Shown: positions 1 through 8,689, counted from the first letter of the stretch. The stretch: DNA of 49,377 nt from Saprospirales bacterium (GCA_002708985.1 PAPS01000001.1:1-49377); one strand, 5' to 3'. The notes: generated by a model from the sequence alone, not told the origin. Numbers and translations: made by a program.

Positions 1-2
1 AT

Positions 3-110
3 AAGGCTGGATCCAAATGGAATTTGATGCGCTGGGTATCTATAAGGACAATTAAAGAAGTTGCTGTATCGCCGAAAGACTACCGATATCCTTTTCTATC
101 AAAGGATTAA
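3..110 (+). CDS. C-terminal fragment of an unrecognised protein (5' end outside window)
   Basis: An open frame enters from the left edge and stops with TAA at 108-110. The 35 visible residues (ending SPKDYRYPFLSKD) are basic and aromatic and match no family I recognise. A strong hairpin terminator follows 12 bases later, which supports this being a real gene end transcribed rightward. Nothing can be said about function. Confidence 0.5.
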   Translation, partial: KAGSKWNLMRWVSIRTIKEVAVSPKDYRYPFLSKD

Positions 111-121
111 GGACAAAAAAA

Positions 122-148
122 GGACCTGAAATCAGGTTCTTTTTTATT
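122..148 (+). terminator. Rho-independent terminator of the upstream gene
   Basis: The sequence shows a perfect 6-bp stem ACCTGA/TCAGGT around an AA loop, extended by a G-T pair, followed by TTCTTTTTTATTT. An A-run precedes the stem, so it could also act leftward, below tRNA-Val and its repeat array. Confidence 0.8.
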
Positions 149-213
149 TGATGTGATGCTTGGATTTACTACCATTCAGAACAAACTTTAATGTTTTGTT
201 GTCCGTTGAAACC

Positions 214-564
214 CCTGTTGCCAGGAAAAGATTGTGGGCGCTGAGAGATTTACTTCGTACATCTCTAAAAGCTAAATGGAGGAGTACAACCTTTTAGGCG
301 TTGCATAATGCCTCCTCCACTTCGTTTGTCATCCAAAGCAAGCTTTGATGCCTACTTGTGGCTTGGAGGCCCTGTTGCCAGGAAAAGATTGTGGGCGCTG
401 AGAGATTTACTTCGTACATCTCTAAAAGCTAAATGGAGGAGTACAACCTTTTATGCGTTGCATAATGCCTCCACCACTTCGTCCGTCATCCAAAGCAAGC
501 TTTGATGCCTACTTGTGTCTTGGAGGCCCTGTTGCCAGGAAAAGATTGTGGGCGCTGAGAGATT
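214..564. repeat. 157-bp tandem repeat (two full units plus a partial third) containing tRNA-Val 3'-end copies
   Basis: Units begin at 214, 371 and 528 with CCTGTTGCCAGGAAAAGATT and have an exact 157-bp period. The two full units differ at only a handful of positions. Each unit carries GTGGGCGCTGAGAGATT, the complement of the last 16-17 bases of the tRNA-Val gene plus its 3' flank. The third unit runs into the true tRNA gene, where similarity stops at the T-loop. Unit 2 also contains the hairpin TTATGC-GTT-GCATAA (451-465), which has one mismatch in unit 1. I see no coding sense in the units; an open frame across 308-505 is a by-product of the repeat. Confidence 0.9.
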
Positions 565-623
565 CGAACTCCCGACCCCCTGGGTGTAAACCAGATGCTC
601 TGAACCAACTGAGCTAAGCGCCC
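550..623 (-). tRNA. tRNA-Val (anticodon UAC)
   Basis: On the minus strand a 74-base cloverleaf reads GGGCGCT at its 5' end and pairs with AGCGCCC at its 3' end, with discriminator A at 550. The anticodon stem TCTGG/CCAGG encloses loop TTTACAC, giving anticodon UAC (valine, GUA/GUG). The D-arm (TAGCTCAGTTGGTTCAGAGC) and T-loop (TTCGAAT) are canonical. CCA is not encoded, since CAA follows the discriminator. The 3' flank is the 157-bp repeat array, so the primary transcript would run into it. Confidence 0.96.
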
Positions 624-773
624 TTTTTTTTGACTTTTACAGCAAAAGTTTTAATCCTTAGCCTTCGAGTCGAAAGGAAGCCAAAGATAAACGAAAAAAT
701 AAATTTGCGTCATTTTCCGTATGCGATCTCCAATTGAAGGACTATGAATGGCTATTAAGTAGTCCATGGGCAG

Positions 774-781
774 TATTTTTG
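774..781 (+). promoter_or_regulatory. Bacteroidota-type -7 element TATTTTTG upstream of ccmE
   Basis: TATTTTTG matches the TAnnTTTG -7 consensus of this phylum and ends 14 bases before the ATG at 796. No convincing TTG lies at the usual -33 distance, so the call rests on the -7 match alone. It favours ATG 796 over the upstream ATG 766, because transcription would begin downstream of 766. Confidence 0.5.
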
Positions 782-795
782 TAGTGAAACGGTTT

Positions 796-1170
796 ATGCA
801 AACACGAAAATTCATTCTCGTAATTGGTTTGATTGGCATTGCCTTAGGGATGGTCTTTATCTTCACTACTACAGCCGAAGTAACTACCTATGCGAACTTC
901 TCAGAAGCGCGTAATACAGGAAATACACATCAAGTAGTTGGGGTTTTGAGTCCTAGTCACGAGATAGAAAATGATGGAGGACTCCTTCAATTTTATTTAC
1001 AGGATGACAATGATGAAACAGTGAAAGTCATTTACAATAAACCCATGCCCGACGGATTCAAAAATTCCGAAAAGATTGTGGTCACCGGTTCATTTAATAA
1101 CAGCCTTTTTGTCGCCGAAAAGATTCTTATGAAATGTCCTTCTAAATACGAGGGCACCGATGGGGTCTAA
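796..1170 (+). CDS. ccmE: CcmE, periplasmic haem chaperone (CxxxY variant)
   Basis: CcmE takes haem from the CcmABCD complex, binds it covalently and passes it to CcmF for attachment to apocytochrome c outside the cytoplasmic membrane. The 124-residue protein has one N-terminal membrane anchor (about residues 5-24) and an OB-fold ectodomain. The haem-attachment motif, HxxxY in proteobacteria, here reads CPSKY with Cys114 and Tyr118. A Cys at this position is known in 'system I*' CcmE of archaea and deltaproteobacteria. Start 796 is chosen over 766 because the -7 element lies between them and the anchor begins at once. ccmF follows 12 bases downstream; ccmB, ccmC and ccmD are about 41 kb away on the other strand. 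Confidence 0.93.
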   Translation: MQTRKFILVIGLIGIALGMVFIFTTTAEVTTYANFSEARNTGNTHQVVGVLSPSHEIENDGGLLQFYLQDDNDETVKVIYNKPMPDGFKNSEKIVVTGSFNNSLFVAEKILMKCPSKYEGTDGV

Positions 1171-1182
1171 ATAAATGCGGGT

Positions 1183-3843
1183 ATGCAAATCAACAGTATT
1201 TTATCCACACATTCGGCGATGCACAAGCTACCAGAAACATATCTGGGAGAAAACATTTGGATAGGAAAGCTAGGGCAATTTCTAACCCTTGCGGCCTTTA
1301 TCCTAGCTCTTGCCTCCGTTATACTCTATGGCATGGCTGAGGTTCGAAGAAAGCAAGATGATCAAGCTTCATTTTGGTCCAAGCAAGGAAAGATTGCCTT
1401 TGGACTCCACGCCCTAAGTGTGATTGGAATCTTTGGGCTCCTCCTCTACATGATCATAGGGCAATTCTATGAATACGACTATGTCTACAGTCACTCATCG
1501 AGAAGCTTGCCTCTGAAATATGTGATTTCGGCTTTTTGGGAAGGACAAGAAGGCTCCTTTTTACTTTGGATTTTTTGGCACAGCATCCTTGGTTTATGCT
1601 TAATGCGATGGACTGGTAAATGGGAATATCCTACCATGCTTGTTGTAAGCATCGCCCAAGTACTGCTTTTAAGCATGGTACTGGGTATCCACGTGGGAAG
1701 CACAAAAATTGGAATCAATCCTTTCCAGCTACTCCGTGAGAAATACCTTCACCTCGCACTTAACGATAATTACCTTTCCCTTATTACTGATGGAGAAGGC
1801 CTCAATGCCCTACTTCAAAATTATTGGATGGTTATTCATCCGCCAGTATTGTTTTTAGGATTTGCCTCAACCATCATTCCCTTTGCCTTTGTGTTAGGAG
1901 CTATATGGCGCGGGGACCAAAAATCGTGGATGCCTGCTGCCCTGCCATGGGCCCTCTTTGCTGCAGGCGCTCTTGGTACCGGAATATTTATGGGTGGTGC
2001 ATGGGCTTACGAGTCTTTGAGTTTTGGGGGATTTTGGGCATGGGACCCTGTAGAAAATGCCTCTCTTGTTCCATGGCTTCTTCTCATTGCTGGCTTACAT
2101 ACCCTTCTTATTGCGCGACATACTGGACGTCAAATTGGTTTAACCTATCTCTTACTAAGTCTAGGGTTCATCCTTGTGGCATATTCTACCTACCTCACTC
2201 GGAGCGGAGTACTCACCGACACATCAGCACATTCCTTTGTTGACGCAGGACTTAACCAGCACCTTATTGTATTTTTAGCCATTATAAGCCTCCCTAGTCT
2301 AGCATTGGTAGCCTACGGTTGGAAGATGAGTACTAAAATTCCAGGAGAAGAGGCGCTGCTATCTAGAGAATTTTGGCTTTTTGTAGGAAGCATCCTGTTC
2401 TGTCTTTCTGCCGTCGTCATTGCCATCACGACCTCATTCCCAGTAATCAATAAAGTATTTAAAACAGCATACTCCATTGCCAACCCTGAGGAATGGTATA
2501 ACAACTCGCAGATGGTATTAGGTATTCTCTTGGCCTTGCTGTCTGCTTTTAGTCAATTCCTAGTCTATAAAGTAGGTCGTCCAATTAAACAGCTAAAGCC
2601 CACATTACTTGTGAGCTTACCGGCTTCTGTTGTCCTCACGATTGCCCTTGGAACACAATACGAGATTGATTTCATTTCCGCCTACTCCTGGGGCTCATTT
2701 ATCTCAGCCTATTGGTTATTGTTATGGTCGGGAATTCTTGTTTCACTAACCAATACATACTATCTAACAGCAATCCAACAAAAGCGCTGGAAAACTTGGG
2801 GAAGTTCACTGAGCCACATTGGGTTTGGCATCTTGCTCGTTGGCATCATTATCAGTCAATACAGACAACGGGTTCTTACTGAGAATGCTATATCCGAAGG
2901 AGAGCTTCAAGTGTTTTATACCCAAAACAATATTACAGATCTCGAAGAGCAGGAGCAGTATCGAGATTTCTTTTTCACGACCCTATTTATGGAAGAAAAC
3001 CAAACATATTCACTCGAAGACTACACAGTTCAATACTTAGGTAGTTATCAAGGAGATCTGGATAAGAGATATTTCAAATTTCAATTCACAGATAATACAT
3101 CAGAAGAGTCTTTTATAGTGGAGCCGTTTTGGCAGACGATGGATGAGATGGGTAATCCAGCAAGTAATCCCGGGACAAAGCACTTCTTACTAAAGGATGT
3201 CTTCACCACGGTAGGCAGTTATACAGAAGCTAAAGCTGAAAAATCCACTACGATTGTAGAGGGTTCAGTTCAAATGATTGGCGAAAACCGAGCCGTCTTT
3301 AACTCGACAAACAAGGAAAGTATGCTTTTCTTTTATGGAGTGGATACCATTGAGCAATATCAAGCGCATCTCTTCAACGACATCGCTATTAGTGTTAATA
3401 GAGGCACTTTATCGTGGCCTAATCTACTAGAAAATCGTTTGATATATCAAAGCTATAGTTTGGATGACTCTGCCTCAATAGAATGGAGTGACAATGAGAT
3501 TTCTGTTATTCAGTCCAGTTCAAGCACATTCTTTGTATCTCGATTATCTACAGATTCTATTGTAGAGGTTCAAGAAGTCATCTTGTCGGACGGCAGCCGT
3601 ATAGATACTGTGCGTCTCGATGCGCTAGTCAATGAAGCCTTTCGAACAAGTCAGGGACAACTCCAGCAATTTAGCGTTGACCGAGAAAGTCAAAATCTAT
3701 CTAGTACTATTTACCAGCCTGAGCAAGTGCGATTAGAAGCTGTTGTCTTCCCACAGATTAAACTTATTTGGCTAGGCGGAATCTTAATGATGGGTGGGCT
3801 ATTGTTAAGTGCAGGATTTCGATTTACGCGGAGAAGTATGTAA
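1183..3843 (+). CDS. ccmF: CcmF-type cytochrome c haem lyase subunit
   Basis: A polytopic membrane protein that receives haem from CcmE and joins it to apocytochrome c. The 886 residues include many transmembrane segments. The WWD haem-handling signature GGFWAWDPVENASLVPWLL spans about 282-300, and the conserved segment NYWMVIHPPVLFLGF carries His219, a likely external haem ligand. A large extracytoplasmic domain occupies about 560-850 before the last helix, longer than in the proteobacterial protein. An internal ATG at 1219 would shorten the N-terminus by 12 residues; the longer form is reported. It is co-directional with ccmE and likely in one transcript. Confidence 0.93.
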   Translation: MQINSILSTHSAMHKLPETYLGENIWIGKLGQFLTLAAFILALASVILYGMAEVRRKQDDQASFWSKQGKIAFGLHALSVIGIFGLLLYMIIGQFYEYDYVYSHSSRSLPLKYVISAFWEGQEGSFLLWIFWHSILGLCLMRWTGKWEYPTMLVVSIAQVLLLSMVLGIHVGSTKIGINPFQLLREKYLHLALNDNYLSLITDGEGLNALLQNYWMVIHPPVLFLGFASTIIPFAFVLGAIWRGDQKSWMPAALPWALFAAGALGTGIFMGGAWAYESLSFGGFWAWDPVENASLVPWLLLIAGLHTLLIARHTGRQIGLTYLLLSLGFILVAYSTYLTRSGVLTDTSAHSFVDAGLNQHLIVFLAIISLPSLALVAYGWKMSTKIPGEEALLSREFWLFVGSILFCLSAVVIAITTSFPVINKVFKTAYSIANPEEWYNNSQMVLGILLALLSAFSQFLVYKVGRPIKQLKPTLLVSLPASVVLTIALGTQYEIDFISAYSWGSFISAYWLLLWSGILVSLTNTYYLTAIQQKRWKTWGSSLSHIGFGILLVGIIISQYRQRVLTENAISEGELQVFYTQNNITDLEEQEQYRDFFFTTLFMEENQTYSLEDYTVQYLGSYQGDLDKRYFKFQFTDNTSEESFIVEPFWQTMDEMGNPASNPGTKHFLLKDVFTTVGSYTEAKAEKSTTIVEGSVQMIGENRAVFNSTNKESMLFFYGVDTIEQYQAHLFNDIAISVNRGTLSWPNLLENRLIYQSYSLDDSASIEWSDNEISVIQSSSSTFFVSRLSTDSIVEVQEVILSDGSRIDTVRLDALVNEAFRTSQGQLQQFSVDRESQNLSSTIYQPEQVRLEAVVFPQIKLIWLGGILMMGGLLLSAGFRFTRRSM

Positions 3844-3860
3844 ACCCTACTTTTACAATT

Positions 3861-4649
3861 ATGGAAAGCTGGCGTATTGCCCTTGTAGGCTCAGGCAGAA
3901 TGGCGCATAATCTTAGCGAAGGATTTATACAAAATGGGCATGTTGTGTCTCATTTGATCGCTCGTCCGTCTAAAAAAGGTAAGGCTTTATCTCAGCATTT
4001 GGATGCCCAATGGGTTTCGTTTGAAAATCTGCAGCAAAATGGTCTTCAACAAGTAGATGTTGTCGTGCTTGCCGTCTCTGACGATGTGATTGAAGAGACA
4101 TCATCTCTATTTTCTGATGAAGTTCAAGGGCGTATTCCAATTGTGCATACCTCTGCATCAACCCATATGGAAAGCCTAAGACTTTTTCAGCACTTTGGCG
4201 TGTTTTATCCATTTCAAACGATGACCATTGGTCGAAACATCACATGGAATGAAGTTCCCATTCTTATCGAGGCCAATGATAAAGATCTTGAATCAAGATT
4301 GATGCAACTTGCGACAACGATCAGTGCAAAAGCGCAAATTATGAGCCATACGCAGCGGAAAGCATTGCACCTAGCTGGAGTCTTTGTAAACAATTTTACT
4401 AATCACTTGGTCAATCTTGCCCAAGATTACCTAGAAGAGCAAGCTATTGACCCCTCATTAACGCATGCCTTAATTCAAGAAACCATGCTTAAGGTTTTGG
4501 ACATCGGACCAAAACAAGCACAAACCGGACCTGCGATTAGAGGAGATGAAAAAACCATAGCCGCTCACCTTGCCGAACTTCAAGACAAAGAGAAACTTGC
4601 TAAGATTTACAAGCAGCTCAGTGAAAGTATTCGAGACCACAATAAATAA
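3861..4649 (+). CDS. Rossmann-like and DUF2520 domain oxidoreductase-like protein
   Basis: This 262-residue protein has an N-terminal dinucleotide-binding fold (IALVGSGRMAHNLSEGF, about residues 5-21) and a C-terminal all-helical DUF2520 domain with the family segment LHLAGVFVNNFTNHL. By fold it resembles NADP-dependent F420 or ketopantoate reductases, but no substrate is established. The frame is open upstream into ccmF; ATG 3861 is preferred because the Rossmann strand starts immediately after it and the overlap disappears. It sits 17 bases after ccmF and 12 before the prenyltransferase. In Bacteroidota this gene commonly precedes a HAD phosphatase, UbiA and Maf; the HAD gene is absent here. 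Confidence 0.85.
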   Translation: MESWRIALVGSGRMAHNLSEGFIQNGHVVSHLIARPSKKGKALSQHLDAQWVSFENLQQNGLQQVDVVVLAVSDDVIEETSSLFSDEVQGRIPIVHTSASTHMESLRLFQHFGVFYPFQTMTIGRNITWNEVPILIEANDKDLESRLMQLATTISAKAQIMSHTQRKALHLAGVFVNNFTNHLVNLAQDYLEEQAIDPSLTHALIQETMLKVLDIGPKQAQTGPAIRGDEKTIAAHLAELQDKEKLAKIYKQLSESIRDHNK

Positions 4650-4661
4650 GCGTTAGAAACG

Positions 4662-5489
4662 ATGCGTTCTCGGCTTATAAATATCTTTTTTATTGGGCTT
4701 AGCATTGGAAGTGAAGCGATCTACATCCACAAAGGAAATGCTAACTTTTTGCTGCTCTGTGTCCTAATCATTTTTGCAACCCTTTGCATTGCCCTTGGGG
4801 GCTATCTTGATAATAACCACTATGACCAAGTTATCGATCGTGCAAATGGTAAAAAAGGAATCATCACGAGCAAGAAGATAACCTTCACGCTCTACTCTTC
4901 CGGTGTAGCCCTAGGAACAATCTACAGCTTGCTACAATCCCACGGTATTTGGATTAAAATCCTTACCCACAGCTTTTGCTTTTTACTGCCCGCTATTGTC
5001 TTGCACCTATATGCCTCAACACTGAGTCGATATAAAGGAATTGGGAACATTGTCATTGCTGGATTATGTTGTTTTTCTTTAGCATTGCCTGGTCTTACAA
5101 TGCTAGGTACAAGGAAGGAATATTGGATTGCGCTATCGCCTTTTCTTGTAATTCTTTTTGTCTCGACCTATATCAGAGAAATCGCCAAGGACGCTGAAGA
5201 TGTAAAAGGAGATATTGCCCATGGGAGAATAACACTACCCTTCCTCCTTGGAAACTACTTTACCTCCTTTTTCACCATACTTAACTACCTTGTTTTGGCC
5301 CTTGTTGTTCTTGGTTTTGGACTATATTATAACTACACTTGGATTGCAATTACCTTGACAAGTTATCTCATAGTATACAATGTCTTGAGAAAATCATTAA
5401 GCTGGAGAAAGACTCAGCTGGCTTGGAAGGGTTTTATAGCGCTCGGTGTATTGTTACGCATTCTGTTTTTACATAACGATATTATATGA
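4662..5489 (+). CDS. UbiA-family membrane prenyltransferase (geranylgeranylglycerol-phosphate transferase-like)
   Basis: UbiA enzymes transfer a polyprenyl group from its diphosphate to an acceptor inside the membrane. The 275-residue protein has about eight to nine transmembrane segments. It shows degenerate forms of both Asp-rich motifs: GYLDNNHYDQVIDRANGKKG (about 46-65; usually NDxxDxxxD) and REIAKDAEDVKGD (about 171-183; usually DxxxD). The second motif resembles the DGGGP synthase-like branch common in Bacteroidota. The acceptor is unknown, and the Asn/His changes in motif one leave activity uncertain. The stop overlaps the Maf start as ATGA, which suggests translational coupling. Confidence 0.82.
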   Translation: MRSRLINIFFIGLSIGSEAIYIHKGNANFLLLCVLIIFATLCIALGGYLDNNHYDQVIDRANGKKGIITSKKITFTLYSSGVALGTIYSLLQSHGIWIKILTHSFCFLLPAIVLHLYASTLSRYKGIGNIVIAGLCCFSLALPGLTMLGTRKEYWIALSPFLVILFVSTYIREIAKDAEDVKGDIAHGRITLPFLLGNYFTSFFTILNYLVLALVVLGFGLYYNYTWIAITLTSYLIVYNVLRKSLSWRKTQLAWKGFIALGVLLRILFLHNDII

Positions 5490-6064
5490 TTGCCGTGAAT
5501 AAAAACGTGATTTTAGCCTCTGGATCACCTCGGAGAAAGGAACTTTTATCCCTTGTGATTGACTCCTTTACCTGCCTATCTCTCGATATTGACGAATCCT
5601 TTCCTGCCTCCTTGCCTGCCCATAAGGTAGCCGCTCATTTAGCAGTAAAAAAAGCTGAGGTAGCACATCAGAAGTGTGCTGAAGAATCGATTATTATCAC
5701 AGCCGATACCACGGTAATCTGCGACGATATACTGCTTGAAAAGCCACAGTCGGAAAAACAAGCAGCTCGATTTTTGAATACCATATCCAATCGATGGCAT
5801 GAGGTCGTAACTGCAGCGTGCATACGCTACTGCGACCAACAATTCCTCCATACTTCGGTCAATAAAGTGCGTTTTTCTTCCTTACCAAGCGATGCAATTG
5901 AAGACTATATCCGAACAGGTAGTCCAATGGATAAAGCGGGTGGATATGGAATCCAGGACGATTTTGGTAAGGTCTTTATTGAAAAGATCGAAGGAGACTA
6001 CCAATCCATTATGGGACTTCAAATCAGTTGGATTCACAAGAAACTAGATGAGTTAATGGACTAG
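5486..6064 (+). CDS. maf: Maf-family nucleoside triphosphate pyrophosphatase
   Basis: Maf/YhdE proteins hydrolyse non-canonical or modified nucleoside triphosphates (dTTP/UTP and related) to monophosphates. The 192-residue protein has the signature ILASGSPRRKELL (9-21), the catalytic segment ITADTTV and the C-terminal DKAGGYGIQ motif; all key residues look intact. Its ATG overlaps the prenyltransferase stop by four bases. Its TAG lies inside a CTAG that also supplies the stop of the convergent DUF2490 gene. Length is normal for the family. Confidence 0.93.
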   Translation: MIAVNKNVILASGSPRRKELLSLVIDSFTCLSLDIDESFPASLPAHKVAAHLAVKKAEVAHQKCAEESIIITADTTVICDDILLEKPQSEKQAARFLNTISNRWHEVVTAACIRYCDQQFLHTSVNKVRFSSLPSDAIEDYIRTGSPMDKAGGYGIQDDFGKVFIEKIEGDYQSIMGLQISWIHKKLDELMD

Positions 6065-6816
6065 TTCTTCGATGGAACTTTTCTTGCAATGCTATAATTA
6101 ATCGCTACCCAGAGACCTAAGTGGCGTTCCCGTTCAAGACCGCGTACAATATATTGATGATGAAAGCCGGCTTCTAGAGCAAAATCTTTAATGCCCCTCC
6201 AACCGAGGCCGGCATAGACCCAGTTTTGCTGAAATTGAGCCACAGAATTAGCCTCTCCTGTTGGCATTTGCACGAAAGCCTCATTGAAAAATCTCATGTA
6301 GACCTTATCACTTAAATCTTCTACATAGGTGATTCGGTGGCGCAACCGATTTCGAAAAGCGAAACCATCGCGCTCAGATATTCCTAAAGAACTATTACTG
6401 AAAAGAACACTGGTAAATCGGTGTTCCAATCGTATAGCATGTGTTAGTCTCCCGTTCCATAGCGGGTGATAAAAAGCCACATCCTCCCAAAGATTATGTT
6501 CGAGAGCAACCAGGTCGGGTTGTCCACTACGATAAGGCCAATTTTGAATATAGGTGTATCCACCCGTCACCGTAATATGATCTGCTGCTTTCCATTCAAC
6601 CTTGGGCCGTATTAACAACTGAAGTGGTTCACCTACGAACTCAGTCATTCGCCAATGAAACTCATTGGATAACCTCACCTTAGAGGAAGCGGGATAATGC
6701 ACCTGTAGCGTTGACCATAGATCAGCATAATTATCCTGTGCGAATAAGACTTGACTTCCTAAGACATACAGACTTACAGTAAACAACCAATTTTTTACTC
6801 TTTTAGGCAAATTCAT
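6061..6816 (-). CDS. DUF2490 domain outer-membrane beta-barrel protein
   Basis: A 251-residue exported protein with a signal peptide (residues 1-26, ending VLFAQ). Amphipathic strands rich in Trp, Tyr and His follow, such as NEFHWRMTEFVG, EHRFTSVLF and EAGFHHQYIVRG, typical of DUF2490 barrels. Function of the family is unknown. It lies 13 bases after the histidine kinase on the same strand and is probably co-transcribed with it. The terminal CTAG is shared with the Maf stop codon, so the two convergent genes overlap by four bases. Confidence 0.82.
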   Translation of the reverse strand: MNLPKRVKNWLFTVSLYVLGSQVLFAQDNYADLWSTLQVHYPASSKVRLSNEFHWRMTEFVGEPLQLLIRPKVEWKAADHITVTGGYTYIQNWPYRSGQPDLVALEHNLWEDVAFYHPLWNGRLTHAIRLEHRFTSVLFSNSSLGISERDGFAFRNRLRHRITYVEDLSDKVYMRFFNEAFVQMPTGEANSVAQFQQNWVYAGLGWRGIKDFALEAGFHHQYIVRGLERERHLGLWVAINYSIARKVPSKN

Positions 6817-6829
6817 TCTTTTTTTAGCA

Positions 6830-8689
6830 TTATACCCGAAGTCGAATTTGCATAACTGTACCCATCTTAGAAGATGATTTTACGTAAATTTTTCCTCGAT
6901 GATAGTCCTCAATAATGCGCTTGGCTAAGGATAGACCAAGCCCCCAACCTCTAGTTTTTGTGGTATATCCAGGTTTGAAAATCTTACGATAAGAAGATCG
7001 TGGAATCCCGCCACCGGTGTCCTCTATATCCACCATTACATGACTGCCTTTTTGATAAGCATTAATCGCTATGGTTCCATCACCTTGCATGGCATCTAAT
7101 GCATTTTTCATAACATTTTCTACCACCCATTCAAATAGCGGGACATTTATTTTAACAAGGGGTAAGTTTTCCGCGTAATTCCCATAAAATACAACCCGTT
7201 CCGAGGAACGCAACCTTAAATAATTCATCATTTTTTCCAGCAAAATCTCAAGGCTCTCGTCGGACAAATCAGGTTTCGAACCAATCTTAGAAAATCGATC
7301 AGATATTAACTGAAGACGATTTACATCCTTTGTGATTTCCGGCAACATACCGTACTTCCCGGGTTCATCCTCCTCTTCATCTTGCATCATAGAAATCCAG
7401 GCATCTAATGCTGAGATAGGTGTCCCTAATTGATGGGCTGTCTCCTTAGCCATACCGATCCACACTCGATTTTGCTCAGCATTACGAGAGGAGTTAAATA
7501 CAAAATATCCCACTACGCCAAAGGCGATAATTGTGAGATAGAAAAAGACCGGAAAGTATCGAAGCTGTTTATAGGTTGCTGAGTTATCATAATATACTTG
7601 ATAGGAAGCTCCTCCAATATCGAGAGATATGGGCGCATTTGCCTTTTGTAAGTCCTTAATCTCTTCTTGCAGTCGCTTGCCCGTCAGGGATGATATTTCA
7701 TATTCATGGGCACTCACTGCTTGTCCCTTGTCATCGACTACAATAATTGGGAAATCTGCACTTCGTTCAATATCCTCTAAAAATGAATTTAGTTGATTAT
7801 AGGTGAGGCTATTGTCATAGTAAATCAATAGGTCGCGATTACTCAAATGAATGGGAATGGGCTTGTTAATCCCTTGGAGGCGTAACCGCAAGGCACTAAT
7901 GTCTGACGTGTCTTCTGGATTAAATCCATGGACAATTAATGGTTTGTTATCCTCATCTACTACAAGAATTGGAAACTCGGCATTGGCTTCGATCTCTTCC
8001 AAAAAGGCATTAAGTCTATTGTTAATGAAGGCAACGAAACGCTTAAATGAAGAGGAATAACTTTGATAGAGAATCTGGTACTTACCCGAGTTGCCAAGAT
8101 AAACGACGTCTTGGAATAAAGTATCGTGAGTATAGCCTTCTGTGTCGGTAAACACAAAGCGGAACTCTTTATCTAAATACGATTCAATCTCCTCAATCCC
8201 CCCTTCGTTGAGCACATCTATATCCTGATTATCCGGAAGATTTCGAGCGGCCACTACTTGTTCTTCATCAGGATCGTAGAGAAGCAAGGGTATGGTATTA
8301 TTGTTTAGAATAGCGTCGAAGGAGACATTAGCGCCACAGTCCAACAGACGATTTTGAAACAACTCGTCATAGGTCTTTAATATCAGATTGAAATAGGACT
8401 CCTCGGATGCTTTTAAGGCAACCTCTAAGGCATCTCTTTCAGATTCTATTGCTGCAATATTCTGTATACGTTTGGCCCAGACTTGTACTTCGATAATCTT
8501 TGTGCTATCTCTGTCGTCTTGTATAGTACTAACATCCTTTACATGCAGCGCCCATTGTTCAGCTTTTAACCGTTCGTGTTTTTCTATATCATGAACAATA
8601 AACTGTAACCTAATCAACGTAGCCAGCACAGCAATTCCTGCGATAATAAAGAGCGTAAATCGAAGAGAAAAAGGATACCTCAACATCAT
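6830..8689 (-). CDS. Membrane sensor histidine kinase with a repeated extracytoplasmic module
   Basis: A 619-residue sensor kinase. A helix at about 9-28 and another at about 379-399 bracket a 350-residue extracytoplasmic region. The cytoplasmic part has the H-box MAKETAHQLGTPISAL with phosphoacceptor His419. Its ATPase domain carries the N-box (NVMKNALDAM), G1 (DTGGGIP) and G2 (GWGLGLSLAKRI). The sensor contains two clear copies of a roughly 75-residue module (about 227-300 and 302-376: FLE(E/D)IE..A(E/D)FPI.VVD ... YYDNS.TY.QL) and a more divergent third (about 126-215). No response regulator gene is adjacent, so it is an orphan kinase apart from the downstream DUF2490 gene. Confidence 0.9.
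   Translation of the reverse strand: MMLRYPFSLRFTLFIIAGIAVLATLIRLQFIVHDIEKHERLKAEQWALHVKDVSTIQDDRDSTKIIEVQVWAKRIQNIAAIESERDALEVALKASEESYFNLILKTYDELFQNRLLDCGANVSFDAILNNNTIPLLLYDPDEEQVVAARNLPDNQDIDVLNEGGIEEIESYLDKEFRFVFTDTEGYTHDTLFQDVVYLGNSGKYQILYQSYSSSFKRFVAFINNRLNAFLEEIEANAEFPILVVDEDNKPLIVHGFNPEDTSDISALRLRLQGINKPIPIHLSNRDLLIYYDNSLTYNQLNSFLEDIERSADFPIIVVDDKGQAVSAHEYEISSLTGKRLQEEIKDLQKANAPISLDIGGASYQVYYDNSATYKQLRYFPVFFYLTIIAFGVVGYFVFNSSRNAEQNRVWIGMAKETAHQLGTPISALDAWISMMQDEEEDEPGKYGMLPEITKDVNRLQLISDRFSKIGSKPDLSDESLEILLEKMMNYLRLRSSERVVFYGNYAENLPLVKINVPLFEWVVENVMKNALDAMQGDGTIAINAYQKGSHVMVDIEDTGGGIPRSSYRKIFKPGYTTKTRGWGLGLSLAKRIIEDYHRGKIYVKSSSKMGTVMQIRLRV

Noticed and set aside
308-505. Open frame across the tandem repeat
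   Set aside because: It is created by the 157-bp repeat and has no protein-like features.
3768-3860. Upstream extension of the DUF2520 protein into ccmF
   Set aside because: The Rossmann fold begins at ATG 3861, and the extension only overlaps ccmF.
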